DNA of 64,000 nt. It comes from Bacteroidaceae bacterium. GTDB lineage: Bacteria; Bacteroidota; Bacteroidia; Bacteroidales; Bacteroidaceae. The position numbers and the translations under genes are program-made. The stretch is from positions 21,356-85,355 of the forward strand of contig CAAGGT010000316.1 of assembly GCA_900769465.1 (NCBI GenBank), read 5' to 3'. The notes under the pieces were generated by a model that was not told the origin of the DNA, did no database searches, and saw only the letters and a list, made by a program, of their open reading frames with translations. Within the stretch, counting starts at the first letter, position 1, and each line of letters opens with the position of its first letter. This document shows, piece by piece, positions 51,392 to 60,610 of this stretch.

Positions 51392-52465
51392 TTACTTTAC
51401 AATCTCAGCAATGAATGCCTGCATCTCGGCCTGGTGTGCCTCAACGCTCTGCAACAGCTTGAACTGTGCCTTTGAACGGACGAGGTTATGCTCGGGATAC
51501 TGAATCTTGTAGTATGTATCGCCGTTGATGTAGTCGGCCAAGAAACGTACTGTCTGCATATATGGGAACAATGCTGCTGCGTATGGCAAGTTCTCAACCT
51601 CGAGTGGAGTGATGAACGAAGCCGCAGACTTCAAGTAACCCTTTGTGAATGACTTGAAGATTTCCATATTGAAGTTCACGTTGTCAAGGTCCTTGTCATC
51701 CTCCTTACCGGTGTTGGCTGCTGAACGCAAGTAGTCACCGAAATCGGAGAAGATGAAGTTAGGCATCACTGTATCGAGGTCGATAACACAAAGCACGTTA
51801 CCCTGCTTGTCAAAGAGGATGTTGTCAACCTTTGTATCGCAGTGGCAGATGCGCTTTGGCAACTTGCCCTCACGGTGCAGACGCTCACCCTTGCACATCT
51901 CCTCGGCACGAGCCTCGAGCTCGTCAACGAGCCACTGAACCTCGGCAAGGCGACCGGCCTTGTTCTCGGCAACAGCCTCGCGCAACTGGCGTAGACGGAA
52001 CTCCATGTTGTGGAAATCCTTGATAGTCTCACCAAGCTCGGCAGGGATATCGGCAAGCATAGCCTGGAAGTTACCGAATGTCTCACCTACGATATACGAT
52101 GTCTCGGGAGTAACGGCTGTCATACCCTCAGTCTCGGGGATGAACTCCATAACACGCCAGTATTTCTCGCCATCGAAATGGTAGTACTTGCCGTCCTTTG
52201 CAGGAACGAACTTGAGTACCTTGCGCTCTATGTCATCGGCACCGGCAGCAACGAGCTTGCCATGGATGTGTTCTGTAACAGCAACGATGTTGTTCATGAG
52301 CATATCCACATCGGGGAAGATTGCGTTGTTCACGTGCTGCAACACATAGTCGGGAGCTGAACCCTCGGTCTTCACGCGATATGTGGTGTTGATGAGACCA
52401 TTGCCCAAAGGAGCTACTTCTACAACATTGCCCTGAATGTTGAACTGAGAAACAATTGTGTTCAT
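51392..52465 (-). CDS. Phosphotransferase, NahK-like sugar 1-kinase
   Basis: 357 residues from the ATG at 52465 (MNTIVSQFNIQGNVVEVAPL); a -7 element overlaps the upstream alternative at 52507. APH/choline-kinase fold: catalytic Brenner motif HCDTKVDNILFD and metal motif VIDLDTVMPNFIFSDFGD. Length and blocks match N-acetylhexosamine 1-kinases (NahK/LnpB) that phosphorylate GlcNAc/GalNAc at C1. It lies next to the fucosidase pairs, which fits use of host-glycan sugars. NahK is my best guess; another sugar or amino-alcohol kinase is possible. Confidence 0.8.
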   Translation of the reverse strand: MNTIVSQFNIQGNVVEVAPLGNGLINTTYRVKTEGSAPDYVLQHVNNAIFPDVDMLMNNIVAVTEHIHGKLVAAGADDIERKVLKFVPAKDGKYYHFDGEKYWRVMEFIPETEGMTAVTPETSYIVGETFGNFQAMLADIPAELGETIKDFHNMEFRLRQLREAVAENKAGRLAEVQWLVDELEARAEEMCKGERLHREGKLPKRICHCDTKVDNILFDKQGNVLCVIDLDTVMPNFIFSDFGDYLRSAANTGKEDDKDLDNVNFNMEIFKSFTKGYLKSAASFITPLEVENLPYAAALFPYMQTVRFLADYINGDTYYKIQYPEHNLVRSKAQFKLLQSVEAHQAEMQAFIAEIVK

Positions 52466-52504
52466 TGGAGTAATATTTTTAAGGTTAGTATTTTCTATTT
52501 CAGG

Positions 52505-52536
52505 CAAATTTAAACAAAAGAAAAGAGCATTACAAA
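52505..52536 (-). promoter_or_regulatory. Promoter of the NahK-like gene
   Basis: Minus strand: TTTG at 52533-52536, 20-nt spacer, TAAATTTG (TAnnTTTG) at 52505-52512. The start at 52465 is 40 nt downstream. One of the two best promoter matches in the window. Confidence 0.65.
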
Positions 52537-52564
52537 ATTATAGCGGAATATTTGTATAAAAAAA

Positions 52565-52593
52565 TCTCGGCAGTCGCGTCGCGACTGCCGAGA
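52565..52593. terminator. Terminator of the GEVED-like gene A
   Basis: 14-bp perfect stem (tctcggcagtcgcg / cgcgactgccgaga) with one unpaired base; T-rich on the minus-strand exit side (aaaaaaa on the plus strand). It ends the 54774-52618 transcript. Confidence 0.85.
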
Positions 52594-52617
52594 ATAATAT
52601 GTTTCAAGTAGTGTAAC

Positions 52618-54774
52618 TTACTTTACAAGCACTTTCTCGCCATTAACGATGTAGATACCATTCTCGGCCTCGGCCATACGACGGCCCTGGAGGTCATAGA
52701 CAGCATTTACGCCTTTCTCTGCATTCAGTTCATCGATGCTTGTTGTAGTCTCTACAAAAAGGATTCGCAAAGTAGAACCTGCATCCTGGCCACCTGTCCA
52801 AAAAGCGAGTTTGTCATCGCGGTTATTTACCTTGTTTGAGATATAACCATCCTCGTACATATATGCGTATGCAACATCGGTTGAACCAAGGTCGCGTGAA
52901 TCCATAAAGCGCCACACTGCAGTGTAACCGGCAGGGAGATTATCTTTCTCCTTGAGTACGGGGTGTGAGCCGGCACCTGTTGTTCCACTCATTGTTGTGG
53001 GGGCGGCAAGCACCTTTGTTGCACCGGCCTGCTTGTTGTAGATGTAATAGCCATCCTCCTCGTTGCCGGTGAAGCACCACAATTGGGCTGGGTTTTCAGT
53101 ATCTATCTCGGTGTTGTTGAGTGCAATGTAACTTGCATTTCCATTGTCGGCGAGGACATAGCCCTGCTGGCCAATCTGAATTGTGTACCAGGGAATTCTA
53201 CCTACAAACTCACCGTTCTCAACCTTTGTAGTCTCGTAACGTGTAGGCTTCTGAGGCTCAACGTATGTACCCTTCTCAATGAAGAGACCCTCTACCTCAA
53301 CATCGCCACACATATACTCGGCAGGGATTACAATGCAATCCTCGCCATCGAACTCCTGACGTTCAAAGAACACCTTCTGCCACTGTACATTGTCGTGTAC
53401 AATGCTGTCACCGCTGAGGTTATAACCATACTTGATGATTGCGCCCTTGTACTCGAAGCCGTTCTCGGGAACCATCTTGATTTTGAATGCCTGACCGAAT
53501 GGTGTCTTGTATGTAACAAGGTCGGCACCGTTCTCGGCAGCAACAACCTTACCATTGCGGTTAGCGTCGTTTACATAAGCGTAGTCGCCGTGAACATTGA
53601 GCATAACATCAATGATACCACCGCCGTTGTTAAGGATTGAGTTAGACTGGTCTATGCAACCTGCGGGGTCAACAGAGTTCCAGTCCACCTTGTAACGCAT
53701 ACGATATACACCGTGAGCCATATCTGCCGGCAAAGTGAATGAAGGCATTGAAAGGGTATTACGGTTATTGCCGCTGATAGATGTACCGGCACTGTTCACA
53801 CCGTAATTCTCGTCGTTGCCGCCATAGAATGAGAATGAGACAAGGTCACTGCCCTGGGCAATGCTCAGGTTGTCGTTCACTGTACCCTGGAACTTACCGT
53901 CGTTTGCAAAGTCGATATATGCATATCCGTGCATCCAAGTACCGGTGTAGGCAACACTTGCTGTGAGAGTCTCGCCCGGCTTTGCAAAGAACTGGTTGCT
54001 TGTCTGGTTCACATACACTGTCTTTGGAGATGTCGGAGAGTTCACCACCTGTGTTGTACCGCCGTTAGCCTGCAACTTGATACCAGAGAGGAAACGGTCG
54101 TTGCGTGTATAAAGCTGGTCCTGACCGAAAGCGACCTGATAGTAGCCATAGACGAACTCCGAAACCGGGTCATTGTTCACCTTGATGTCATCGACATAGC
54201 AGATGGCATCCTCGGTGTAGTTGTGTGGCGACTCACAGTCGGGCACAATAACAAGACTATAGATATCAATGCCGCCGTTACCCTTGATTGGGAGAACAAC
54301 GTCCTGCCATTTGTCGGCACCGATGTTCATTGTAGACATTGCCCAGAACTGCTCTGTCTCGGGCGACTGGTCCTTGCGCTCGGTGCGCTTACCCAAGCCG
54401 ACAACCATCACACGGCCACCGTATGGACGATAGACCTTTACGTGAATGTATTTTGTGGTTGGAGTGAGTTCGAATGTCTGGTTCAGGTCAACGCGGACAC
54501 CAAAGGTATTTGAACCGAAGCGTGAACGTTGGATGGCCAGTATCTTTGACGATGGATTGGGAGCTGCGCCCAACTGGTCATCGACATAATTCAAATGGTT
54601 ATCGATAACCGCATAATTACCCTTGAGGACACCTGTGCGGAAAGGAGATGCCTCCCAAGTATCATACACACCGACAGACTTGTAGTCTTGTGTGTCGAAT
54701 GTTATCTCTGTCTGCGCCGAAGCGAACATTGGAAATGCCAAAGCAGCAAGCGCAAATATGTTCTTCAATTTCAT
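52618..54774 (-). CDS. Secreted GEVED-like protein, copy A
   Basis: 718 residues, signal peptide MKLKNIFALAALAFPMFASAQ. The first 200 residues form a carbohydrate-binding-like jelly roll (ITFDTQDYKSVGVYDTWEAS; IDIYSLVIVPDCESPH). About 270-400 resembles a GEVED domain (GYAYIDFANDGKF; FTLPADMAHGVYRMRYKVDW). A later module (ENPAQLWCFTGNEEDGYYIY) looks ricin-like. The C-terminus is VYDLQGRRM...GIYIVNGEKVLVK, a sorting-type tail. Paired with fucosidase A 20 bp upstream, probably as its surface glycan-binding partner. Domain names are from motif reading. Confidence 0.75.
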   Translation of the reverse strand: MKLKNIFALAALAFPMFASAQTEITFDTQDYKSVGVYDTWEASPFRTGVLKGNYAVIDNHLNYVDDQLGAAPNPSSKILAIQRSRFGSNTFGVRVDLNQTFELTPTTKYIHVKVYRPYGGRVMVVGLGKRTERKDQSPETEQFWAMSTMNIGADKWQDVVLPIKGNGGIDIYSLVIVPDCESPHNYTEDAICYVDDIKVNNDPVSEFVYGYYQVAFGQDQLYTRNDRFLSGIKLQANGGTTQVVNSPTSPKTVYVNQTSNQFFAKPGETLTASVAYTGTWMHGYAYIDFANDGKFQGTVNDNLSIAQGSDLVSFSFYGGNDENYGVNSAGTSISGNNRNTLSMPSFTLPADMAHGVYRMRYKVDWNSVDPAGCIDQSNSILNNGGGIIDVMLNVHGDYAYVNDANRNGKVVAAENGADLVTYKTPFGQAFKIKMVPENGFEYKGAIIKYGYNLSGDSIVHDNVQWQKVFFERQEFDGEDCIVIPAEYMCGDVEVEGLFIEKGTYVEPQKPTRYETTKVENGEFVGRIPWYTIQIGQQGYVLADNGNASYIALNNTEIDTENPAQLWCFTGNEEDGYYIYNKQAGATKVLAAPTTMSGTTGAGSHPVLKEKDNLPAGYTAVWRFMDSRDLGSTDVAYAYMYEDGYISNKVNNRDDKLAFWTGGQDAGSTLRILFVETTTSIDELNAEKGVNAVYDLQGRRMAEAENGIYIVNGEKVLVK

Positions 54775-54794
54775 AATTACAAAGATTTTTAATA

Positions 54795-56306
54795 TTAATA
54801 AACGCTTACTTTACTGATTAGCGGACAAGCGCGGCTGTCCTCGATTGTGATGCGTACACCCATTACATCATAGCCGTTGCCATAGCTGTTCTGTGTACTG
54901 CCGTTGAGCGGAATGATGCGCTTGTAACCAACGGTAGTTGTCTGTACGCCTGTTGCACGACGTGTCCAGTTTACACCGTCCTGTGTTGTCTCGACTGTAA
55001 ACTTCTTCACGCGCTGTCCTTTGGCAATGTACTCCATCAGCTCTACATAACGGATTGTCTTGGCTGTATCCCACATAAGTGTGATGGTAGCCTCAGTTGT
55101 ACCGTCGTTTGTAGCCCAGTAGGTATCCTTGTTGCCGTCGGTCATGTTAGTGGCAACATAGTTGCGGTTTGCACCGGCCTCGCGTGTCTCGCTGACAGTA
55201 ACGGTTGCACTCTTTGCAAAATCGTTTGTCAGGCGCGCACGGATGAGGTCGCCCATGCCTTTGAGGGCATTGACAGAAGCGTCGGGCAATACACCGGCCT
55301 TGTTGGGAGGAATATTGAGAATGAGTGTCGCGTTGCGGCCAACTGTCTCAAGATACATCTGGAAGAGACGCTCGGGAGTGAGTGGGCTCTCGCCATCGTG
55401 GTAGAACCAACCCTTGTTGGTAGCCTTGGCATCGCTCTCGCCGGGGAGCCAGAACCAACCTGTCTCTGTTCCGTACATACCGTTGTTTTCGCCTGCATAG
55501 TCACGGTTCTCGGGCGACCAGTTTGTCTCGCCTGCCCAACCGGCCTCGTTACCAATCCAGCGAGCCTCGCCACCTACACCCCACATAACGCAGTCGGGGC
55601 ATACCTTGTGGATTGAGTCGCGGAGGTTAGGAACATCGTAGTATGTAGCACGGTCAACGCTCACAGTTGTGTTGCGGCCACCATAGTAACCGCCACCGCC
55701 GTTTGCACCGTCAAACCACATCTCGAACTGGTCTGTGCCATACTCGGCAAGCTCGGCACACTGCTTGAGGAACACGTCCTTAACATACTTGTCGGTTCCG
55801 TAGTAATAACTGTTGCGGTCCCATGGCGACACATAGAAACCATATTTCATACCCAAGTCCTTTGCAGCAGCGGCAAAGTCGCGTGGAATGTTTGTATTGC
55901 GGCCATAGCTGTTACCCGAATTGGTCACGTTGTGTGTTGTTGTTGATGTTGGCCACTGGCAGAAACCGTCGTGGTGCTTGACAACTGCGATACCGCCTTT
56001 CATGCCGGCAGCCTTGGCAACCTCGAGCCACTGGCGTGGATTGGGCGCTGCTGTTGGTGCAAAGCGTGCAGGGTCCTCGTCACCGTTACCCCACTCGAGG
56101 CCGGTGTAGGTGTTCATACCATAGTGGTAGAATGCATAGAACTCGGTCTCCTGCCACTTCAACTGGCGCGGATGTGGCACCGGATGCACTTCAATAGGCT
56201 CATTGTCGGGATTGGCAGGAGCCTCAGCCTTGAGCTGCAACTGTGCCGACGCTCCGAATGGAGCTATCATACCCAACAGAAACAAAGAAGTAAAAAGTTT
56301 TTTCAT
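54795..56306 (-). CDS. Secreted GH29 alpha-L-fucosidase, copy A
   Basis: 503 residues, signal peptide MKKLFTSLFLLGMIAPFGASAQ. GH29 core: FYAFYHYGMNTYTG, VVKHHDGFCQWPT, and the nucleophile Asp199 in FEMWFDG. About 370-503 is a discoidin (F5/8 type C) carbohydrate-binding module (TDGNKDTYWATNDG; RIIPLNGST). It releases fucose from host glycans outside the cytoplasm. Linkage preference is not readable. Forms a pair with the downstream GEVED-like gene and is closely similar to copy B. Confidence 0.93.
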   Translation of the reverse strand: MKKLFTSLFLLGMIAPFGASAQLQLKAEAPANPDNEPIEVHPVPHPRQLKWQETEFYAFYHYGMNTYTGLEWGNGDEDPARFAPTAAPNPRQWLEVAKAAGMKGGIAVVKHHDGFCQWPTSTTTHNVTNSGNSYGRNTNIPRDFAAAAKDLGMKYGFYVSPWDRNSYYYGTDKYVKDVFLKQCAELAEYGTDQFEMWFDGANGGGGYYGGRNTTVSVDRATYYDVPNLRDSIHKVCPDCVMWGVGGEARWIGNEAGWAGETNWSPENRDYAGENNGMYGTETGWFWLPGESDAKATNKGWFYHDGESPLTPERLFQMYLETVGRNATLILNIPPNKAGVLPDASVNALKGMGDLIRARLTNDFAKSATVTVSETREAGANRNYVATNMTDGNKDTYWATNDGTTEATITLMWDTAKTIRYVELMEYIAKGQRVKKFTVETTQDGVNWTRRATGVQTTTVGYKRIIPLNGSTQNSYGNGYDVMGVRITIEDSRACPLISKVSVY

Positions 56307-56462
56307 TTCATTTGGTTTTGGTTAGTTAATAAAAATCATAGTCAATACAAAATGCGTAGCAGGATATACAAACCACACTATCGCTCAATTTGCAAAGTAA
56401 ACAAAAATTTTGATAATTTTAAACGATTTACAGCATTTTATGAGCGCGTTATTACATAAAAA

Positions 56463-56488
56463 AGTGCGGCCGGGAAACCGGCCGCACT
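56463..56488. terminator. Terminator of the GEVED-like gene B
   Basis: 11-bp stem (agtgcggccgg / ccggccgcact) with a GAAA-type tetraloop and an A-run on the plus-strand left side (U-tract for the minus transcript). It separates the two fucosidase pairs. Confidence 0.85.
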
Positions 56489-56509
56489 GCATATTGATTT
56501 TTTCCAAAT

Positions 56510-58894
56510 TCACTTTACCAGGTACTTACGTCCATCCACGATAACGATTCCCGAAGCAGGGAGCCTCTCAAGCTTCTGACCATGCAGATTATATATACCC
56601 TTGCATGCGTTATTCTCTTCAACAACATTTTCAATAGCTGTTTCGACAAAACTGATATTAGGATTCTCTACAATGCACATAACCGAGCCGTGGTCGTCCC
56701 ATGTCCAGTTGCGTACTGGCGTCAAAGCCTCGCCTGTTACAATACAAGCAAAAAATGTTGAACCCTCACTATAGTTGCCACCGGCATGAAAGCTGAAGGT
56801 GCCGTCACCGTTGTCGCGGATGTTATCCAAAGCAACCTTTTCGGCAGTGAACTTATAGTCGCGGTCTGCGCGTGTGACATACTCCTGCTTTGCAGGCTGA
56901 AAGAGATAGTACTTACCATCTTCCTGAATAATCTGCCACACGACAGTCATGTCAAAAGGGTCCACGGGAGACTTGTAAATATCCACAACTGCCTGGTTAG
57001 ATGGCAAGTTGTTGTAAGATGAGTTTGTCATGCCTCGAAGGCTGAGGTATGTGTCAGATATTGTTGTATTCCACGCAAGATAACCCTCGCCGCTCTTAGC
57101 CTTGATGTGATAGGCAGCATCGTTCTTCAATTCACTGAGCGAGTTTATCTGAACATACTCCTGAACCTTGTTATATTCAACCTTAATTGTCTTGCTTTGA
57201 GCATCCAATGAGATTGTGGCAGTATAGCCATCTACATTTACCGCAACAACATCCTCGGCGGTGAAGAACTGGCTTACATAGATTGTCTCGCCATCCTTGT
57301 ACTCCTTACCGCCATACACTATACCACCATCGGCACCTGTAACGCTGATAGTGTAGGCATAGGCCTGCTGCATATCGCCCTTGATGCTCACCTGGCCACC
57401 GCGAATATACTCGGCTGGGATAGTGTATGTACCATCGGCAGCAATAGCACTCTGCGGAACATTGACCATAATCCAGTTGGGGTTGCCGTTCTCATCGAGC
57501 TGCTCAATAGCATTTACATCATAGCCATACTTGAGGTCGAATCCATTCTGGATGAATCCGGGAGCCGGGATATCCTTAACTGTCAAAGGCTGAGCGTAAT
57601 TGGTCATATAGCCCTGCAATGCGCTCTCATCGGCAGCCAAAACAATATCACCATTGAGCTGCGAAGCACTCACTGACACCTTGTCGCCATGTACATCGAG
57701 CATCAAGTCCACATATCCGCCACCATCGGAGATGATTGTTGTGCTTCCGGCCGGGTCAATGCTGTTCCAGTCGACCTTGTAACGCATGCGGTAGAGGCCG
57801 GCAGGAGTTCCTGCAGGGATAGTGAATGAAGGCACACCACTGGCGATTGTGTTACCGTTGCCGGTTGTTGTACCGTCGCTCTTGTACCAGGTATCACCAA
57901 TCTGAGCTGCGCTGTAGCTGACGATTTCGCTGCCTTCGGCAGGTGTACCATTCTCATTGATAGTGTACTCGAACTTGCCGTTGTTGTTCCAGTCGACATA
58001 TACATAAGCACTCATCCAAGAGCCTGTGTAGTTGAATGTAGGCTGCACTGTTGTACCTGCCTTTGCCGAGAAGACGCTGACAAGAGTATTGTCTGTATAG
58101 ACCTTTTTGCTTGCAGCTGTCGAGGTATATGTAGTACCCGACGAAACGAGACTTACACTGTTGAGAGAACGGTCATTGCGGGTCGTTGTTGCATCCTTAT
58201 CATAGGTAAGGGCATACTTGTCGGTTGAGAAACGCTTGTCGGGGTTGTTGTCGATGACAATCTCATCGAAATATGCAACCCAGTCGGCCTTGTCGGCATG
58301 TGGTGAGCGTACATCGGGAACGATAACCAATGAGTAGATATCGATACCGCTAGCAGCATTCTCCTCCTTTGAATATGAGAAACCCTTGAAGCTGACAACT
58401 ACATCCTGCCAGCCATCCTTGGGAGCGACATCAACATTAGTAACAGCCCAGAACTGCTCCTCTTCACCAGTCTGCCAGTTCCAGCTATCCTCAACTCGTT
58501 TACCCAAGCCAATAACCATCAGACGACTGCTTTCTGGTTTATTCTTGAGGTGGGTCATAATATGGATATACTGCAACTGCTTTGTCATGCGGATAGGCTC
58601 CTTGAGGTTTATCCTGACACCAAAGGTGTTGCTGCCGAAACGGCTACGCTGCAGAGCAAGAACATTACCTGTTGAATTTGGAGCCACTCCAATCACTTCG
58701 TCCACCTCCACATCGGGATTCTCGGTTACTCCGGCATTTCCACTTAGGGCACCGGTACGGAATGGGCTCTTTTCCCATTTGTCATAGACAGATATGGATT
58801 TATAATCCTCGCTGTCGAATGTTATCGTTGTCTGCGCTGAAGATGCAAGGCTAAAAAACATCAACGCTGCTGAAAATAATATATTCTTTTTCAT
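56510..58894 (-). CDS. Secreted GEVED-like protein, copy B
   Basis: 794 residues, signal peptide MKKNILFSAALMFFSLASSAQ. Same domain order as copy A: jelly-roll start (ITFDSEDYKSISVYDKWEKS), GEVED-like middle (AYVYVDWNNNGKFEYTINE; FTIPAGTPAGLYRMRYKVDW), a later beta region (YTISVTGADGGIVYGGKEY; internal AYHIKAKSGEGYLAW) and a C-terminal tail IYNLHGQKL...GIVIVDGRKYLVK. About 75 residues longer than copy A. Diverged in sequence but clearly homologous; paired with fucosidase B. Confidence 0.75.
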   Translation of the reverse strand: MKKNILFSAALMFFSLASSAQTTITFDSEDYKSISVYDKWEKSPFRTGALSGNAGVTENPDVEVDEVIGVAPNSTGNVLALQRSRFGSNTFGVRINLKEPIRMTKQLQYIHIMTHLKNKPESSRLMVIGLGKRVEDSWNWQTGEEEQFWAVTNVDVAPKDGWQDVVVSFKGFSYSKEENAASGIDIYSLVIVPDVRSPHADKADWVAYFDEIVIDNNPDKRFSTDKYALTYDKDATTTRNDRSLNSVSLVSSGTTYTSTAASKKVYTDNTLVSVFSAKAGTTVQPTFNYTGSWMSAYVYVDWNNNGKFEYTINENGTPAEGSEIVSYSAAQIGDTWYKSDGTTTGNGNTIASGVPSFTIPAGTPAGLYRMRYKVDWNSIDPAGSTTIISDGGGYVDLMLDVHGDKVSVSASQLNGDIVLAADESALQGYMTNYAQPLTVKDIPAPGFIQNGFDLKYGYDVNAIEQLDENGNPNWIMVNVPQSAIAADGTYTIPAEYIRGGQVSIKGDMQQAYAYTISVTGADGGIVYGGKEYKDGETIYVSQFFTAEDVVAVNVDGYTATISLDAQSKTIKVEYNKVQEYVQINSLSELKNDAAYHIKAKSGEGYLAWNTTISDTYLSLRGMTNSSYNNLPSNQAVVDIYKSPVDPFDMTVVWQIIQEDGKYYLFQPAKQEYVTRADRDYKFTAEKVALDNIRDNGDGTFSFHAGGNYSEGSTFFACIVTGEALTPVRNWTWDDHGSVMCIVENPNISFVETAIENVVEENNACKGIYNLHGQKLERLPASGIVIVDGRKYLVK

Positions 58895-58927
58895 AAGTTT
58901 TCTTTTTTATAATCGTGTCGATGTTTA

Positions 58928-60463
58928 TTAATATACGTTCAAATTTGAGAGCAATGGGCAAGCACGGCTATCGAGAATTGTTATGCGCAGTTTCTTTGCA
59001 TTGTAACCGCTGCCATAGCTTTCGCTTGTCTTTCCGTTCAATGGAATAATACGCTTGTAACCCACTGTTGTTGTCTGCATTGCAGGGCAGAACTCGGTCC
59101 ATGATGCACCGTCGGCACTGTACTCAATCTTGAAATCCTTTATGCGCTGACCCAAGAAAACAGGCTCCTGCATAACAAGGTAACGTATTACCTGTGGAGT
59201 ATCCCATGAGAGTGTTATGGTTGCTGTGAGGTTATCGTCGTTTGTACCCCAATATGTCTCCTTGTTGCCATCGGTAAGATTGGCAGCCTCATATTTTCCA
59301 CCTGTACGAGTCTCGCTGACCTCAATCTTTGCGCTCTTGGCAAAATCGGTAGCAGCAGTGCTCTCGTCAAGGCCATACACAGGAACAGCCAGACGCTCAT
59401 GCAGCATCTTGCCCAATTTAGTCAATTCGTTCACTGTATTGTCGGGGAGAACACCATACTGGTTTGGAGGACAGTTGAGAATGAGAGTAGCATTGCGGCC
59501 TACGGTCTCAAGATACATCTGGAAAAGACGCTCGGCACTCTTCATTGACTCGCCCTGATGCCAGAACCAACCGGCGCTTGTTGCCTTGGCATCGCTCTCG
59601 CCCGGATTCCAGAACCAACCGTCAATATCACCCTCTTCACGGATGACAGTTTCAGAGAGGTAGTCGGTCATTGCCCAGTTTGTCTCGCCGGCGTAACCAG
59701 ACTCGTTACCAATCCAACGTGCTTCGCCACCTACACCCCACATGATACAGTTAGGAGCGATGCGGTGTACACGTGTACGCAAGTTAGGCACATCATAGTA
59801 GATTTCGGGGTCGATGTCGCGGTTGCCGCCCTCGCCACCGTAGTAGCCGTCGCCACCACGTGCTCCGTCGAACCACATCTCGAACTGGTCCGAACCATAC
59901 TCGGCCAACTCCTCGCACTGTTTCAGGAACACCTCTGTTACGTATGTATCCTTACCATAGTGTGCCGAGTTACGATCCCATGGAGAGATGTAGAAGCCAT
60001 ACTTCATGCCATGTTTGCGGCTTGCATCGGCAAACAACTTTGGAATGTTCGCATTGCGGCCGTTCTCATTACCGGCATTTTTGATGCTGTGTGATGTAGT
60101 AGCTGTCGGCCACAAGCAGAAACCATCGTGGTGCTTTACAACGGCAATACCGCCGTTCATACCGGCAGCCTTGACTGCAGTAACCCACTGTTCGGGATTG
60201 GGCATAGCCTTGGGAGCATATCTTGACTCCGCTTCATTACCGAAGCCCCACTCGGAACCAGTAAAGGTGTTCATGCCATAGTGGAAGAATGCATAGAACT
60301 CGGTCTCGTTCCACAAGAGCTGTCGGTCACTGGGTACCGGATGCACCGGAATAGGTGCATTGTCAGGGTAAGTCGCAGTTTCGTCTTTTAGCTGAAACTG
60401 CGCTGATGCTCCGAACGGAACTATCATTCCCAACAGAAACAAAGAAGTAAAAAGTTTTTTCAT
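58928..60463 (-). CDS. Secreted GH29 alpha-L-fucosidase, copy B
   Basis: 511 residues, signal peptide MKKLFTSLFLLGMIVPFGASAQ, almost identical to copy A. Nucleophile Asp199 in FEMWFDGARG, active-site segment VVKHHDGFCLWPT, discoidin-like C-terminus (TDGNKETYWGTNDDN). The signal-peptide and upstream DNA are nearly the same as in copy A, which supports a duplication of the whole two-gene unit. First gene of its pair, 33 bp before the GEVED-like gene. Confidence 0.93.
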   Translation of the reverse strand: MKKLFTSLFLLGMIVPFGASAQFQLKDETATYPDNAPIPVHPVPSDRQLLWNETEFYAFFHYGMNTFTGSEWGFGNEAESRYAPKAMPNPEQWVTAVKAAGMNGGIAVVKHHDGFCLWPTATTSHSIKNAGNENGRNANIPKLFADASRKHGMKYGFYISPWDRNSAHYGKDTYVTEVFLKQCEELAEYGSDQFEMWFDGARGGDGYYGGEGGNRDIDPEIYYDVPNLRTRVHRIAPNCIMWGVGGEARWIGNESGYAGETNWAMTDYLSETVIREEGDIDGWFWNPGESDAKATSAGWFWHQGESMKSAERLFQMYLETVGRNATLILNCPPNQYGVLPDNTVNELTKLGKMLHERLAVPVYGLDESTAATDFAKSAKIEVSETRTGGKYEAANLTDGNKETYWGTNDDNLTATITLSWDTPQVIRYLVMQEPVFLGQRIKDFKIEYSADGASWTEFCPAMQTTTVGYKRIIPLNGKTSESYGSGYNAKKLRITILDSRACPLLSNLNVY

Positions 60464-60610
60464 TTCATTTGGTTTTTGTTAGTTAATTGTTTTAAATCAA
60501 AAATCGGCAAAATTGCACAATGCAAATTTCACCGATTGCAAAGAAAAAAAAAAAAAACGACACTGCGCAAAAAATATTTATATTTTTTATATAAAAAGAG
60601 GCTTATTTTT

